From Mermis nigrescens (lineage: Eukaryota > Nematoda > Enoplea > Mermithida > Mermithidae): a DNA stretch of 64,000 nucleotides. Both the position numbers and the translations under genes were made by a program. The notes beneath the pieces were generated by a model. The model saw only the letters and a list, made by a program, of their open reading frames with translations. It did not search any database and had not been told where the DNA came from. Position 1 is the first letter of the stretch. The number at the start of each line of letters is the position of its first letter. The stretch is from NCBI GenBank assembly GCA_036768485.1, contig JAVLUZ010000329.1, positions 530,206-594,205 on the forward strand, given 5' to 3'. This document shows, piece by piece, positions 47,502 to 57,910 of the stretch.

Positions 47502-49741
47502 GTAATTTGTTTAAGTAATTTTGAGTAATTTTAATTTTATTGATTTTAATTTTAATTTCATTAATTTCAATTCTGATCAAGTAATTTCAAAACATTTGGT
47601 CAAGATTTTTACACTTTACAATGTTTTTATGCTAATATAAGCTGAAATTGCTTAAATAAACGAAAATGTTCTAACTTTGTATGTTACGCACCAGCGTACA
47701 GGCATACATGTAAGAAGGGGGATGCGGGATACCCCCACCCAAAGTCGAACGTCCCCAATCTCCCAAATCCAGAAAATTTTTGACTCCCCCGCCTCCGATT
47801 TTTGGAAAAATTGAATTTTTTTGCCGCTTTTAGGCGTTTTTGGGCCGTTTTCGGCCAAAAATTGTTGGTCATTTACCCCACTCCCTAAAAATGGCCGGGA
47901 CCACCCAATTTCAAGCCGTTACATGTATGCCTACACAAAGACAAACAAGAAACATAAAGTCTGATAAAGAATTCAGTTCAGATCAAAACGACTACTAAAT
48001 TTCACGAAATTCACCGACAACACTCTCACAAGAAGCAATTTTCGCAATGTCCTGATGCTAGAGCAACAAAGCGCAGTCGCGCATTAAACTCATCTATGGA
48101 TGCATTTATGCTTTACTGTGACGGCTTGCGTCAAAAGAGCTTTATGCGTCGTTTCAAGATGTCTAGGTTCGCAATCATATGTACATGGGCAGCAACAAAA
48201 TTCTGGGGAGGGTCCAATGGGGCCAAATTGCTAAAGATAGCACCATAATTCAACCTTGTGGGAGGGTCTAACGATTTTTCTGGGGGAGCTTTCCAGATTC
48301 TGGGGATCCAGGCTGACCCCCAGACCCCTGACGCCCATGTGCGTCCGTAATTTTAGTTTCTCGTTAACTATTTGCTCCTAACGCACCCCAAACGTATGTA
48401 ATAATTCATAGCGTTTTACTCTGTTCGGTTGCGATCAGTAGGTTGCAGGAAGTTTCCCAGATATTTCGGCATCCGAGCGAGTGTAGCTTGGGTTGTACGA
48501 CTTAGCTCCATCTTGTTGTAGTACACAGTCATTTTAAAAATGCAATTTCGCTAAGAACCTGAACATGTTAAAATGACGCATAAAGCTTTGTTGGCGCAAG
48601 CTGTCACAGGAAAGCAATAAAGTAGCCGTAGATGAGTTTTGTGCGCGACAGCACTTTGTTGCTCTAGATTTGGCAAACATTACTTCTTTTGAAAGTTTTG
48701 CTGGCGCATTATGCTTGCTTTGCTTCTGTTTCCTTATTCATTGAAGGTGCCCAAGAAAATGATGTACCATTTTTTGTTGCCGTATCCTGTATGCACTTCT
48801 TATTTACGTTTTCAATTGATTTAATTGAGGTTTTTGAGAGCGCATTGTAGTTTCAAATTTCTCAATATTTATCGAAACTCGGGTTGAATGCGAACAAAAA
48901 AAGTGGATTATCGTATAACGGCGTTAATTTGAAAGCCGACTCATTCATTGTCCCTAGGCAATATGCTTTCAGAAAATTATCTGAAGCGTGTATATGTACA
49001 TATATGTACGTTTATATACACGTACCAGTGGCGGATTCAGGATTTTCCTAAGGGGGGGGCGGAATCCTGACTTGGGCGGAAAAATTAGCCGTCTTAACCC
49101 AAAAATCGCTTAAAAATGCTTAATTTTGCGCACTATTTTGGGCCTATGGGGGGGGGGGGAGGCCGCCGCCCTAAATCCGCCCCTGCGCACATAAATATGT
49201 ATTTATATATTTGTATAAAACTTTTATTTATAAAATGTATGCAGGCAGGTGTGCGCATTTTTATAGGGGGCGATCCAAAAATGAGTGACCTCATATTTCG
49301 GACTACACTCGGGGGTACACGGAATAAAGTGTACTAAACTTCACAGTTCTTAAGTTTGCTGAGGATTGCATTTCCTAGGTTGCGTAAGACGTCGTCATAT
49401 GTTTTAACACGGCAATGCAACGAATACAACAACGACGTTATATTTCATAAGAAAGGTCGAAAAATCCTGAAGGTTTTTCTAAGTGTTCAAATTTAATGGT
49501 GAAAGCTGTAGGTATTTCGCTCAATTTCCTTGTTGAACCTATTCGTCTAGGCATGCGGTGCATATAGCCACACTTTTGTAGCATGGGAATCCTGGAGTGG
49601 AGTCATTAGTCAGCCCGAAAAATTTTTCTAAAGCGCCACCGTATACACAGATTATTAATTCAAATTTTTTATTATTTGCAAATTTCTCTTTTTTAAATTA
49701 TTTTTTCAATTTTTTCCTATCCATGCGGTTGATGTTTTCAA
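47502..49741 (+). other. NNT intron G-H
   Basis: Contains an ACATGTAAC-end repeat (about 47,704-47,925), a truncated F4 copy (about 48,183-48,345, from 'tacatgggcagcaac' to 'acgcccatgtgcg') and the small F3 element 49026-49185. 48,350-49,020 and 49,190-49,740 show nothing recognised. The acceptor end reads 'gatgttttcaa', lacking the usual AG. Confidence 0.55.
49026..49185. mobile_element. Short F3 MITE
   Basis: Left end 'cagtggcggattcagg', right end 'ctaaatccgcccctg', with G-runs just inside both. About 160 bp. The flanking octamers (acacgtac and cgcacata) do not match convincingly. Confidence 0.6.
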
Positions 49742-49892
49742 ACGGTGGAAGCGCTGACCAGCGCTAAAAACGTTATAATAACGCCAGGTTATGGATTATG
49801 CGCAGCGCGGGCTCAATACCCCGTAGCTGAATTGGTCAAAGTATTGACTGGCCACGGTGTTAAAGTTCGTTTTGGCATTCATCCCGTAGCCG
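49742..49892 (+). CDS. NNT: NNT exon H, dIII Rossmann start
   Basis: Encodes [20 protein letters not shown], then [20 protein letters not shown] and RFGIHPVAG: the GYG-type dinucleotide loop and first strands of the NADP(H)-binding fold. The donor is GCCG|GTATCG. The left boundary is odd: phase 0 and homology put it at ACG (49742), but the preceding bases are 'ttttcaa', AA instead of AG. The only nearby AGs (49749-49750 and 49761-49762) would delete conserved residues or need a different donor. The exon body itself is clear. Confidence 0.85.
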
Positions 49893-50851
49893 GTATCGAT
49901 TTATATTTGCTTTTTCTATCTGATTAAAAGATTCAGTTATTGAGATCGTTAAAATTCACACTCATTGCATTTTACTGTATTAATCATTGCTTAAAGCTAT
50001 CGGTGGATGCGAGAAGCAGACATGCACAACATGGGAATTCTGGGGGGTGTGATAATTTTAAATTGCCTTGTTTGGACTCAAAAACGGCGGACACGCGTCA
50101 AAAATATAGTTTTTCGGCGTTTCTGACTATGCTCTGTCTTTCTAGAGCGTAGACAGATTTTAAAAAAGTTGTTAAAAATCGAGAGAAAAATAAATTGAAG
50201 AAACTATAGTCAAAAAATGAGTATATCGCGGAAAATTTGACATTTTTTAGCGAACAGACGGCTACAAAATGCTCAAAACAGCACCTTTTCTACGGATTTT
50301 CAGGAAACTTGGAAAATTGCGAATTGGGGGGGACGACTTTTGAAAACTTTTTATTCCGTTTTTACTCATTCACTGTACGCCATATACACAGGTTGTAAGC
50401 GCGCACATAAGAACGTTTCAACTGCTATTTTTGATTTTTGCTCATTTGTATTTTCGCTCGTAGGTATTTTATTTTCGCTGACTTTTCTATTACTCATCTA
50501 CTCAATCGTTCACTGGTTAAAACTTCTAAACTTTTTTAACTTCTAGTTGATTTAGAAGAAGGAATTATCTCGATTTTTAAACTATTTACTTTTCATGAAA
50601 AATTCAGAAATAATCGTTCAATCTGCTAATTCTATATCAAAGTATTTTATCCTCTATCTCTTCCGCAAAAATATGAAATCATCGCAATTTGATCCGCAGT
50701 CGTTTTATCGTATCCCTCAAATCCACTGACTTATCAAACAGCCAATATATTTTTGCATATTTAGAAATATATATGGTTTATTCTATAATTTTTAATTATT
50801 ATTGCTTTTTATGATTTATTGTTTTGCTACTATCTTTTTTCCTATGCAAAG
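49893..50851 (+). other. NNT intron H-I
   Basis: 50,020-50,340 is a reversed copy of the 14,795-type repeat. The rest is AT-rich. A 68-codon frame at 50,340-50,546 is hydrophobic and unrecognised; I do not call it a gene. The acceptor is 'ctatgcaaag'. Confidence 0.5.
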
Positions 50852-51063
50852 GCCGAATGCCCGGACAGTTGAACGTTTTATTGGCCGAAGCGGGCGTCCC
50901 GTACGACATAGTTTTAGAAATGGACGAAATCAACGCCGATTTTGACCACACTGACGTGGCTTTGGTCGTCGGAGCCAACGACACCGTGAATTCGGCAGCC
51001 GAAGACGATCCAAACTCCATTATAGCCGGAATGCCCGTTTTACGCGTATGGAAATCTAATCAG
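50852..51063 (+). CDS. NNT: NNT exon I, dIII core
   Basis: G|GC join gives the conserved [20 protein letters not shown]. It continues with [15 protein letters not shown] (loop facing dI), [20 protein letters not shown] and [16 protein letters not shown]. These bind NADP(H) and are strongly conserved. The donor is CAG|GTATAC, phase 0. Confidence 0.97.
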
Positions 51064-51092
51064 GTATACTCTTTTATTGCACTATGCATTTG

Positions 51093-51266
51093 CAGGTACG
51101 TATCTCTAGGGGGAATGGGGGGTCCGGATTCACCCCCTCCCAAATTCAGAGAAATCGGAAAATAGGACTTTTAAACGTTATTTTGTGCTATTTTGGCCTT
51201 TTTGGGCTTAGTCCCCCCAAAATTGGTGTTGGTCCTCCCAAAATAGGGCGGCCAGCTACGTGCCTG
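51093..51266. mobile_element. F7 MITE, TSD tgcatttg
   Basis: Ends 'caggtacgtatctctagg' and 'ccagctacgtgcctg'. Perfect 8-bp duplication TGCATTTG at 51085-51092 and 51267-51274. It begins only 30 bp beyond the end of exon I. Confidence 0.9.
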
Positions 51267-51771
51267 TGCATTTGGGGTTTGAGAGGCACTCAAATAATCT
51301 ATTAATATTTAATTATTTATATTAAATTTTGTATTTATTCATATCTATATATTCATATTTAAAAACGGTAATCGACGAGTTTAGAGCCCTGCCACAAATT
51401 AGAGGGAGCCCAAAAAAGGCTATATAGCAATCTTTTTCGGCCAAAATAGCTGCATAACTATCCGTTTTTTAGTGCTCAGGGGGTAATACCACCCTCACCC
51501 CCATGCTCTTGTATGGCCTTTACTATACATGGGCGTGGGGATTTAGGGTTTAAGAGAGACTCTTAGAATGAAAAAAAGAATGCAAAATATGTAAAAAATT
51601 GAGGTATATGTGAAAAAAACCATTTTTTTAACTTTTCTCATCGAGCGCTATCCATTGGCATCCGAAACCTGCGAAAAATTCGAAAAATTGAATTCTTGGG
51701 TTATTTTGGTTTCTGTTGGGGCGAGGGTATTTGGCCCTTGTTGTTGTATTTGCCGGACATGGTACCATCGA

Positions 51772-53850
51772 TCAAATGTTTAATGCGGTTGCTATCTTTG
51801 CTGGTTTCCTCCATAGTTCGATGATATTTGCTTGTAAAGGCCGTGACGGGCAGTTGAAGAGGTGTAGTGTATCTTCTGTCGCCGCCAGGCAGTAAGGGCA
51901 AAGATCAGATGTTTGGCCAGTGTTGTCTAGTCGGCTGCGAGTCGATGCCAATATGTAGCTGTATCCGCTCCTTAGTTGTGCAAGTTTGGCTCGGGAGCAA
52001 CGTGGGAGATTTGTTTCTTGTGCGGCGATGTTTGGTGGGCGACGAAATATGAAAGGGTTTGGTTTGATGAAGCGGTGACGGCTGGCGATCACTGCCTTCT
52101 TGTGGAGATTGTTTTGACATTGGTGAAGTGTCGTAGGTGGAGGTAGATTTCTTAAACGGCGTTGAACTCTAGTTTCTGAGTACATTTTAAGTGTAGGTTT
52201 GAGCCGGAAATTTCTTTGACGTCGGCAAGGTGGTCCAGGACAGCCGAATAACTGCCTGCATGGATGGTTGTTATGCAGGCATGCGACAAAATATTGGTCA
52301 GCCAAGAGTCGGTTGTGATCTGATACAGATAGCATTCTGGTTTCGCTATGCAGGTGGTCGATTGACGTGAGTTGAAGGCAACCGGTAGCCAAACGGAGTG
52401 CCGTATTTTGACAGCTTTGCAGTTTTCCAAAATTAGATGTTTTAATTGATGGTGTCCAAACTGGTGCAGCATAATTCAAAATTGAACGGCCAATGGCCTT
52501 GTATGTTAGAAGAATCGTTTCTTTTTGTGCACCCCATGTTCGTCCAGTTAACGCTTTCAAGATGTTGTTGCGTTTTTGAACTTTTTGTTTGATCGTCTCG
52601 GTATGGCGGTTGAACGATAGGCTAGGGTCAAACGTAACACCTAAAATTTTTGGATATTTTTCGGTTGGCAGATGTACGTTGTTGATGGAGATGTTGAGTT
52701 GCAGCGAATGTTGTTTGGTTTCAGGAGTAAATAGTGTACTTGTTGATTTTTCGGTAGAAATTGTGAGATGGCGTTTTTTGAGGAAGGTGGCGAGTAGAGG
52801 TAGATAGTTGTTCAACCGGTTTTCCATGATTTTGATTGTTGGGTTGCTCGTGAACACGGTTATATCATCCGCATACGAAATCACTTGGATTTCCGGTGAT
52901 GGTATTGGCAAGTCGCGGATATATGCATTGAATAAGGCTGGTGAAATCACAGAGCCTTGAGGCACACCCATTCTAGTGATTGTACTTTTGGATCTCACAT
53001 TACGGAAAGTACATATTGCTTCTCTTCCTCGTAAATAAGCTGCCAACCAGCGGCAGGTCCAGCCAGGTAAGGTCGAGTCGGCCAGAGTTTTCAGCAGCAT
53101 AGTGTGATCCACAGAATCATAGGCTTTGCTCAGATCCAGTGCTACTGCTATTGTTCTTTTCGCTGGTTTTGGTTGGTTGAAACCTTGGCATACTGCCGTT
53201 GTAAGATGCAAGAGGGCAGATGTAGTTGAATGGCCAGGTCTGAAGCCGTGCTGGTGTAAGGCAGGCGGTAAATGATTGATAATGTGTGGCAAGAGTAGGC
53301 GTTCCATTATTTTTGCAGAAGGGCATAAAAGTGAGATAGGTCGGTATGATGATGCAGTATTAGGATCTTTGCCAGGTTTAGGCAAGGCGATTATGATCGA
53401 ACGTTTCCAAATCAAAGGCAAAATAGCGGTCGAGGCAGATAAATTGAACAAATTGGTAAGGAACTGCAGACCAAAAGGGCCGAGGTGTTTTAGGTACGGC
53501 ATTGCAATTTCATCTGGACCAAACGCCTTTGAATTTTTGGCTTCTTTAATCGCTTTTTTGACATCGTTGATATTAAACTGCACTTGGCTAAGTTGTTTTT
53601 TGTGAATCTGGCGTATAACACGTCGGGTGTCGGGCGATGAGGTGTGTTGGCGAACGGCTGTGAACTGTTTCAGCAGTTTGTTGGCAATACGATTGCTGTC
53701 AGTTTCTTCACTGGTAGAGAAACGAATGGGTGCGTTGTCAACGCCGCGATTTTTGCCGTCAAGTGCTTTTATGGTGGACCAAAGTCTTTTTGTGTTTGAA
53801 GGACGATTGTTCAGGTTGCCAACAAATTCTCGCCATTTCCTGGTTTTTCC
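51772..53850 (-). CDS. LINE reverse transcriptase part of the polyprotein
   Basis: Non-LTR reverse transcriptase that copies element RNA at a nicked target. In order it shows AFGPDEIAMPYLKHLG, IIALPKPGKDP then SYRPISLL, HGFRPGHSTTSAL, ALDLSKAYDSVDH (motif A aspartates), GVPQGSVISPALFNAYI, VISYADDITVF (YADD motif), ILGVTFDPSLSF, then the thumb and a C-terminal CPYCLAATEDTLHLFNC zinc-like segment, stopping at TAA (51772). The frame is open from about 53,850, where it meets the upstream frame with a one-base offset. All catalytic residues I can recognise are intact. Confidence 0.95.
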   Translation of the reverse strand, partial: GKTRKWREFVGNLNNRPSNTKRLWSTIKALDGKNRGVDNAPIRFSTSEETDSNRIANKLLKQFTAVRQHTSSPDTRRVIRQIHKKQLSQVQFNINDVKKAIKEAKNSKAFGPDEIAMPYLKHLGPFGLQFLTNLFNLSASTAILPLIWKRSIIIALPKPGKDPNTASSYRPISLLCPSAKIMERLLLPHIINHLPPALHQHGFRPGHSTTSALLHLTTAVCQGFNQPKPAKRTIAVALDLSKAYDSVDHTMLLKTLADSTLPGWTCRWLAAYLRGREAICTFRNVRSKSTITRMGVPQGSVISPALFNAYIRDLPIPSPEIQVISYADDITVFTSNPTIKIMENRLNNYLPLLATFLKKRHLTISTEKSTSTLFTPETKQHSLQLNISINNVHLPTEKYPKILGVTFDPSLSFNRHTETIKQKVQKRNNILKALTGRTWGAQKETILLTYKAIGRSILNYAAPVWTPSIKTSNFGKLQSCQNTALRLATGCLQLTSIDHLHSETRMLSVSDHNRLLADQYFVACLHNNHPCRQLFGCPGPPCRRQRNFRLKPTLKMYSETRVQRRLRNLPPPTTLHQCQNNLHKKAVIASRHRFIKPNPFIFRRPPNIAAQETNLPRCSRAKLAQLRSGYSYILASTRSRLDNTGQTSDLCPYCLAATEDTLHLFNCPSRPLQANIIELWRKPAKIATALNI

Positions 53851-55208
53851 TCATTGCAGATTTGATTGAGCGTTTTGGTCAGGTCGGCTAGTCTGTTCGA
53901 AGTAGGGTCGATGCTTCTGATGGTATCACGTTCCTTTATCAGCTCATTAGCACGGTCAGATAGGCTTGGATCATAGAGTTTGCGACGACCAAATGGTATG
54001 CTTTTCTTGGCGGCAGCTATAATGATACGTCTAAGCATGACTTCGCGTTGATGCACTGAGAGGTTATTGTTCAACGTGAGCGACGACACTTTATTTTCCA
54101 CTTCGACAGTGAAAAGGGACCAGTTGGCTTTGTTGAAGTTAACGAAAGTCTTCTTTTGTGATATGATCAGCTCTTGTTTCGTATCTATTTTAAGTATGAT
54201 AGGCTTATGGTCGGATGACAGGGTGTTTTTTGTGTTCCATTGTATAAGCGGTGCAAGTTCAGAAGAAGCAAGGGACAAATCGGGCGAAGTTGGTCGTTGA
54301 TTGGCTGCGACTGGCAGACGGGTAGCTTGTTTCTCATTCAGCAGCAGTAGGTCGGATTGATCAATTAGGTCGGTGACAAAATTGCCACGACCATCATTAG
54401 ATGGTGAATGCCACAATTTATTGTGTGCATTGAAATCGCCCAATACAACTACTCTGTCCATGTCAAAAATAGCAGCCAGAGGCGGCTCATAGCCAGGAGG
54501 GCAGCTTGAGACAGGAGGAATATAGATATTGACCACAGTGATGTCGCCGTTTGACGTTGCGATTGAAATTGCCGCTGATTCCATCGTACCATCATTGCAT
54601 AAGACAGGGATGTCGAAATTTTTTGCCACAGTGTCTTCGCGGATGAGAAAGCCAATACCACCACCAACATTGGGGGTGATGCGATCTTTGCGAAGTAAGC
54701 GATAGCCGTATGTTTTAGGATCTTTCATGTTGGGGTTGAGCTTAGTCTCTTGCAACACACCAATGGCAATGTCCTGTTCTTTCAAAAAGTTCATGAGCTC
54801 TGGTATTTTGCCTTTCAAACCATTTATATTTAATTGCAGTATTTTTAATGGTTTGTTCTGTTGTAACATAGAAGTGGCGCATTTAGGACATTTGTATGAA
54901 TCTTTTTTGTAGTCGCCGATTTTCTTCAAGCCGCTGCACTTCTGTTGCTTATGAATCCACATCTTGCAGTTTGAACAGAGCACTGAGTTGTAATAAGCGT
55001 TACTGCCACACACGCTACATGGGTAACGGATGGGGCGAGTTGGTCCAGGATTTGGTTCGACGCCAGCACTAAGTAGTAGAAGCTGGAGCAGCACGGCCGG
55101 CATGTGTAGCTCCGCAAATAAAAACACATTTGATCGATGATGCTCCATATACGGAGAGTAAACGTCGTTTGATCCAGCTGTAGATATTGTAGCGTGGAAC
55201 AGGCACAC
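53811..55208 (-). CDS. LINE 2A-like/PHD/AP-endonuclease part of the polyprotein
   Basis: The 465-residue open frame begins with a hydrophobic run (LLQLLLLSAG, about residues 38-49). A 2A-like GVEPNPGP (49-56) follows, then a PHD-like finger beginning CSVCGSN (Cys64 and Cys67) and ending CPKC, and an exonuclease-endonuclease-phosphatase domain from about residue 115. Endonuclease motifs visible are LQLNINGLKG, LQETKLNP (catalytic Glu), VVLGDFNAHN and SSDHKPI (catalytic Asp-His). It runs out of frame after NQICNEEK (near 53,845), where one T appears to be missing from a T5 run on the plus strand. An internal Met at residue 36 is an alternative start. Confidence 0.92.
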   Translation of the reverse strand: MCLFHATISTAGSNDVYSPYMEHHRSNVFLFAELHMPAVLLQLLLLSAGVEPNPGPTRPIRYPCSVCGSNAYYNSVLCSNCKMWIHKQQKCSGLKKIGDYKKDSYKCPKCATSMLQQNKPLKILQLNINGLKGKIPELMNFLKEQDIAIGVLQETKLNPNMKDPKTYGYRLLRKDRITPNVGGGIGFLIREDTVAKNFDIPVLCNDGTMESAAISIATSNGDITVVNIYIPPVSSCPPGYEPPLAAIFDMDRVVVLGDFNAHNKLWHSPSNDGRGNFVTDLIDQSDLLLLNEKQATRLPVAANQRPTSPDLSLASSELAPLIQWNTKNTLSSDHKPIILKIDTKQELIISQKKTFVNFNKANWSLFTVEVENKVSSLTLNNNLSVHQREVMLRRIIIAAAKKSIPFGRRKLYDPSLSDRANELIKERDTIRSIDPTSNRLADLTKTLNQICNEEKPGNGENLLAT

Positions 55209-55724
55209 TTGTGTTGACCAATGTAGTCGAAGGCGAAAGCGACGTATTCAGCGCTCTGGTATTTGGCCTTCTGATTAGGGTGCATACCCCAACCCCCACA
55301 TGTGGTGTAGACCCCCAGAATTCTATTTTTAGTGACATCTTCAGCGATTATACCCAACCAGACTCCCAGAATTTTCTGGCTGCCCATGTATGGTTTAGAC
55401 TTCCACAAGAATCCGGTAGATCTCCAAAAATCGATAGACCTTCAGAATTGGATTTTTGGGTTTTTTGACAATTTCACACCACCCAGATCCTCCAGAATTC
55501 GGCTGCTACCCATGCAGATACATATGTATGTCGACGCCTTATTTTATAATATTCGCTCAGTACCGATTAGCGGAGCGTGTCAATGGTCAAAAATTAAGTG
55601 GTTTAAATTTTGTGCGAGAAGTGTAGGTTAGACATGCATGTAAAATGAAAACATGAGTGAGTTATCGCCAAAATTCCTTAAATGGGTTTCTGGTCGAAGC
55701 ACATTCGAAACTAACCGTATTGCT

Positions 55725-56607
55725 CAGTGGCGGATCTAGGATTTTCCTAAGGGGGCGGTATCCCAACTTTTCCAAAAACGGTCAAAAATAGGTCCAAAAA
55801 TTTGCCCTTAACTCGCGAAATAGCGTTTTTTCGGTTTTTTTACATTGTATACTTTTACATAAAATCACTTTTGACGCAATATTTTTTCGAAAAATTTCAA
55901 TATTTTCGACAATTTTGTGCAAAAACATCATTAAATTTCTTTGACTTTAACAAAAAATCTGGCGCGAAGCGCCGCAAAATTTGTGAAATTAAGGCGCGAT
56001 AGACGTCTAGAAGCATGATTTACTGCTTGATTTCATGTATTTATAGCATTTGATGCGAAACATCGAAATTTTTAATTGAAAATAGAAGAAAACTATGCAA
56101 AAAATAGCTGTTGAAATTGTTTTGAAACCTACATGAGCAGAAAATGGCTTCCAGGCACACCTGGGCGTGGGGGTTTGGGGGCATGCACCCCCCCAGAAAC
56201 CAAAATACCCCCCCCAGAAATCAAAATACCCCCCCCAGAATTCAATGTTTGAAATTTTTTTTTGTTTTTTCGCAATTTTTTGATGCCAATGGATAGTGCT
56301 TGATGAGAAACGTCGAAAAATGGTGTTTTTATCGCCATACTACCATTTTTAAGGCCATTTTTCGATCTTCAAAAAAATCTTGCACCCCCCAGAATTTTCT
56401 TGCTGCCCACGTATGCTTCCAGGTCGCCAAGGAAGTGAATAAATGTCATTAATATGTATCATCTGCCGCGTAGCGCCGGAAAAATTTGAGAAATTATGGT
56501 CACTGACAGCCAAAAATCATTGCAAATTGCAAATCCATTCTTTATCTCGCTAAATGTTTTTGGCCAATGGGGGCAGCCGCCCCCGCCTCCCCTTATATCC
56601 ACCCCTG
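55725..56607. mobile_element. F3 element with nested F4
   Basis: Left end 'cagtggcggatctagg', right end 'cttatatccacccctg'. Same internal order as 6710-8224: 'cggtatccc', 'ggtccaaaaatttgccctta', 'tttttacattgtatactttt', ggcgcgaagcgcc (55961-55973). The flanking octamers do not match well. The right end is 73 bp before NNT exon J. Confidence 0.7.
56156..56415. mobile_element. F4 MITE, TSD cttccagg
   Basis: Ends 'cacacctgggcgtgg' and 'ctgcccacgtatg'. Perfect 8-bp duplication CTTCCAGG at 56148-56155 and 56416-56423. Inserted in the F3 element 55725-56607. Confidence 0.92.
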
Positions 56608-56680
56608 TATATGTTCTGCTGTTTCTACGCTTAAATCGCCAATCCGGATGTACGTATTTTGTCGTATTTCGGGATTTAAG

Positions 56681-56872
56681 GTAATAGTAATGAAACGGAC
56701 AATGGGAGTTGGCTACGCAGCGGTCGATAATCCTATTTTTTACAATGCCAACACTGCAATGCTTCTGGGCGACGCTAAGAAAATGTGTGACGGTCTATTG
56801 GCCAAAATTAAACAACATTACGACGTGGGAGGTGGCGAATCGGCTAAAATCGCCGCTGCTCCGGCGGCTTAA
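56681..56872 (+). CDS. NNT: NNT last exon J, dIII C-terminus
   Basis: After exon I in phase 0: [20 protein letters not shown] then [20 protein letters not shown], the loop and helix that close over NADP(H), and an Ala/Gly-rich tail ([15 protein letters not shown]) before TAA at 56870-56872. The conserved part ends where other NNT proteins end; the tail extends it by roughly 15 residues. This fixes the 3' end of the coding region. Confidence 0.96.
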   Translation, partial: VIVMKRTMGVGYAAVDNPIFYNANTAMLLGDAKKMCDGLLAKIKQHYDVGGGESAKIAAAPAA

Positions 56873-57684
56873 ATATCGCCTTATTTACACTGTGCGCCAT
56901 CAACTCGCTTACATCGTGCACTATCGAAATGTTTAAACTTTGAAGTATGAACTTGTGTACACTGTGCACTATCATCTTGTTTACAGTGTGAACTGTAATT
57001 TTGTTTACGCTATGAACTAACAACTTGTTTACAGTATGCTCTCGGTTGATTTCGAGACTTGCAATTTCGCCACAACGTATTTTTCGAAGTATACGAGAGC
57101 TTCGCGATTGTTACGGAATTTGCAGGTTTAAATGGTCGAATTTCATGCGCCGATTTTTTTTTAATTTACAAAATCTCGGACGGGCACGTTACAACCACGA
57201 AAGTTAATTTACATTGGCGCCAGGTTTTACTCAAAATTGGTTCAGTTTAAATCGTATAAAAATTTTATACGAAAAAGCCTATAATAGATACCGTAAATTA
57301 TCATGCGTATAGTTTTATGCCATTTTAGCATTTGTGCTAGTTTTTGCGGCTATTTAAGCTTAAAAGTCTGTCTCTGATTGACGGATAATCTCCAGACCGG
57401 CCATGCCGCGCATCTTTGGTCATGGCAAAATGCCAAAAGAAAAAACGTCGCCAGAACAAAATGTCCCTAGACATAATTTTCAAAACGCCGGAGCCAGAAC
57501 ATCAACTATTTTCCAATTTTCATGTATTTTGCCGAAATTATTTTCCCATATCTCATTTCTACTCGCTAACTTATGCTAATGGAATCCGTCGGCACATCAG
57601 AATGATGTTATTATCCTGCCTGGCTAACGTCGGAATAGAATGGAATTTTTCCTTTCATCCTTCATTCTTCATAATTATAATGCA
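56873..57684. other. 3' flank of NNT
   Basis: It begins with repeated short phrases of 'cttgtttacagtgtgaact' type (56,880-57,040, about five loose copies of a 25-40 bp unit). No polyadenylation signal is assigned confidently. A 99-codon frame at 57,416-57,715 runs into an F4 copy and has no recognisable domain. Confidence 0.45.
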
Positions 57685-57910
57685 ATCTGCGGGCGGAGGG
57701 TGCAAGATTTTTTAAACGTCAAAAATGGTGTTAAAATTGGTGAATGGCGGAAAAACACAATTTTTCAACGTTTCTCATCGAGCACTATCTAGTGGCGTCA
57801 AACATTGCAACAAAAAATTCGAATATTGAATTCTGGGGAGGGGTATTCGGCTTTCTGGGGATACATACCCCCACGCTCTTCCCTTGAAATTCCCACGTCG
57901 TATGTACGTG
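57685..57910. mobile_element. Diverged F4 MITE
   Basis: Contains the F4 interior ('tttttaaacgtcaaaaatgg', 'catcgagcactatctagtgg', 'ttgaattctgggg') but the termini are decayed and no duplication was found. Confidence 0.6.

Larger units (their letters stand above)
51737..55257 (-). mobile_element. Full-length LINE, 11-bp TSD
   Basis: Flanked by perfect 11-bp duplications GGTATTTGGCC (51726-51736 and 55258-55268). It interrupts an F4 MITE, whose two halves continue on each side, so the LINE is younger than that MITE. On the minus strand it has about 50 bp of leader, one long EN-RT coding region and a very short 3' end with an ACAACAACAAG tail instead of poly(A). The length of 3.5 kb, single ORF, AP endonuclease and non-poly(A) tail fit the Jockey/CR1/L2 group; the exact clade needs phylogeny. 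Confidence 0.95.
51064..56680 (+). other. NNT intron I-J, with full-length LINE
   Basis: The largest intron. In order: F7 MITE 51093-51266, fragments of the AAGGCTATATAGCTA and 'gggggtaatacc' repeats (51,405-51,530), a reversed F4 MITE split by the LINE (51,530-51,736 and 55,258-55,395), the LINE itself, and the F3 element 55725-56607 with a nested F4. The acceptor is 'cgggatttaag'. Confidence 0.7.
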
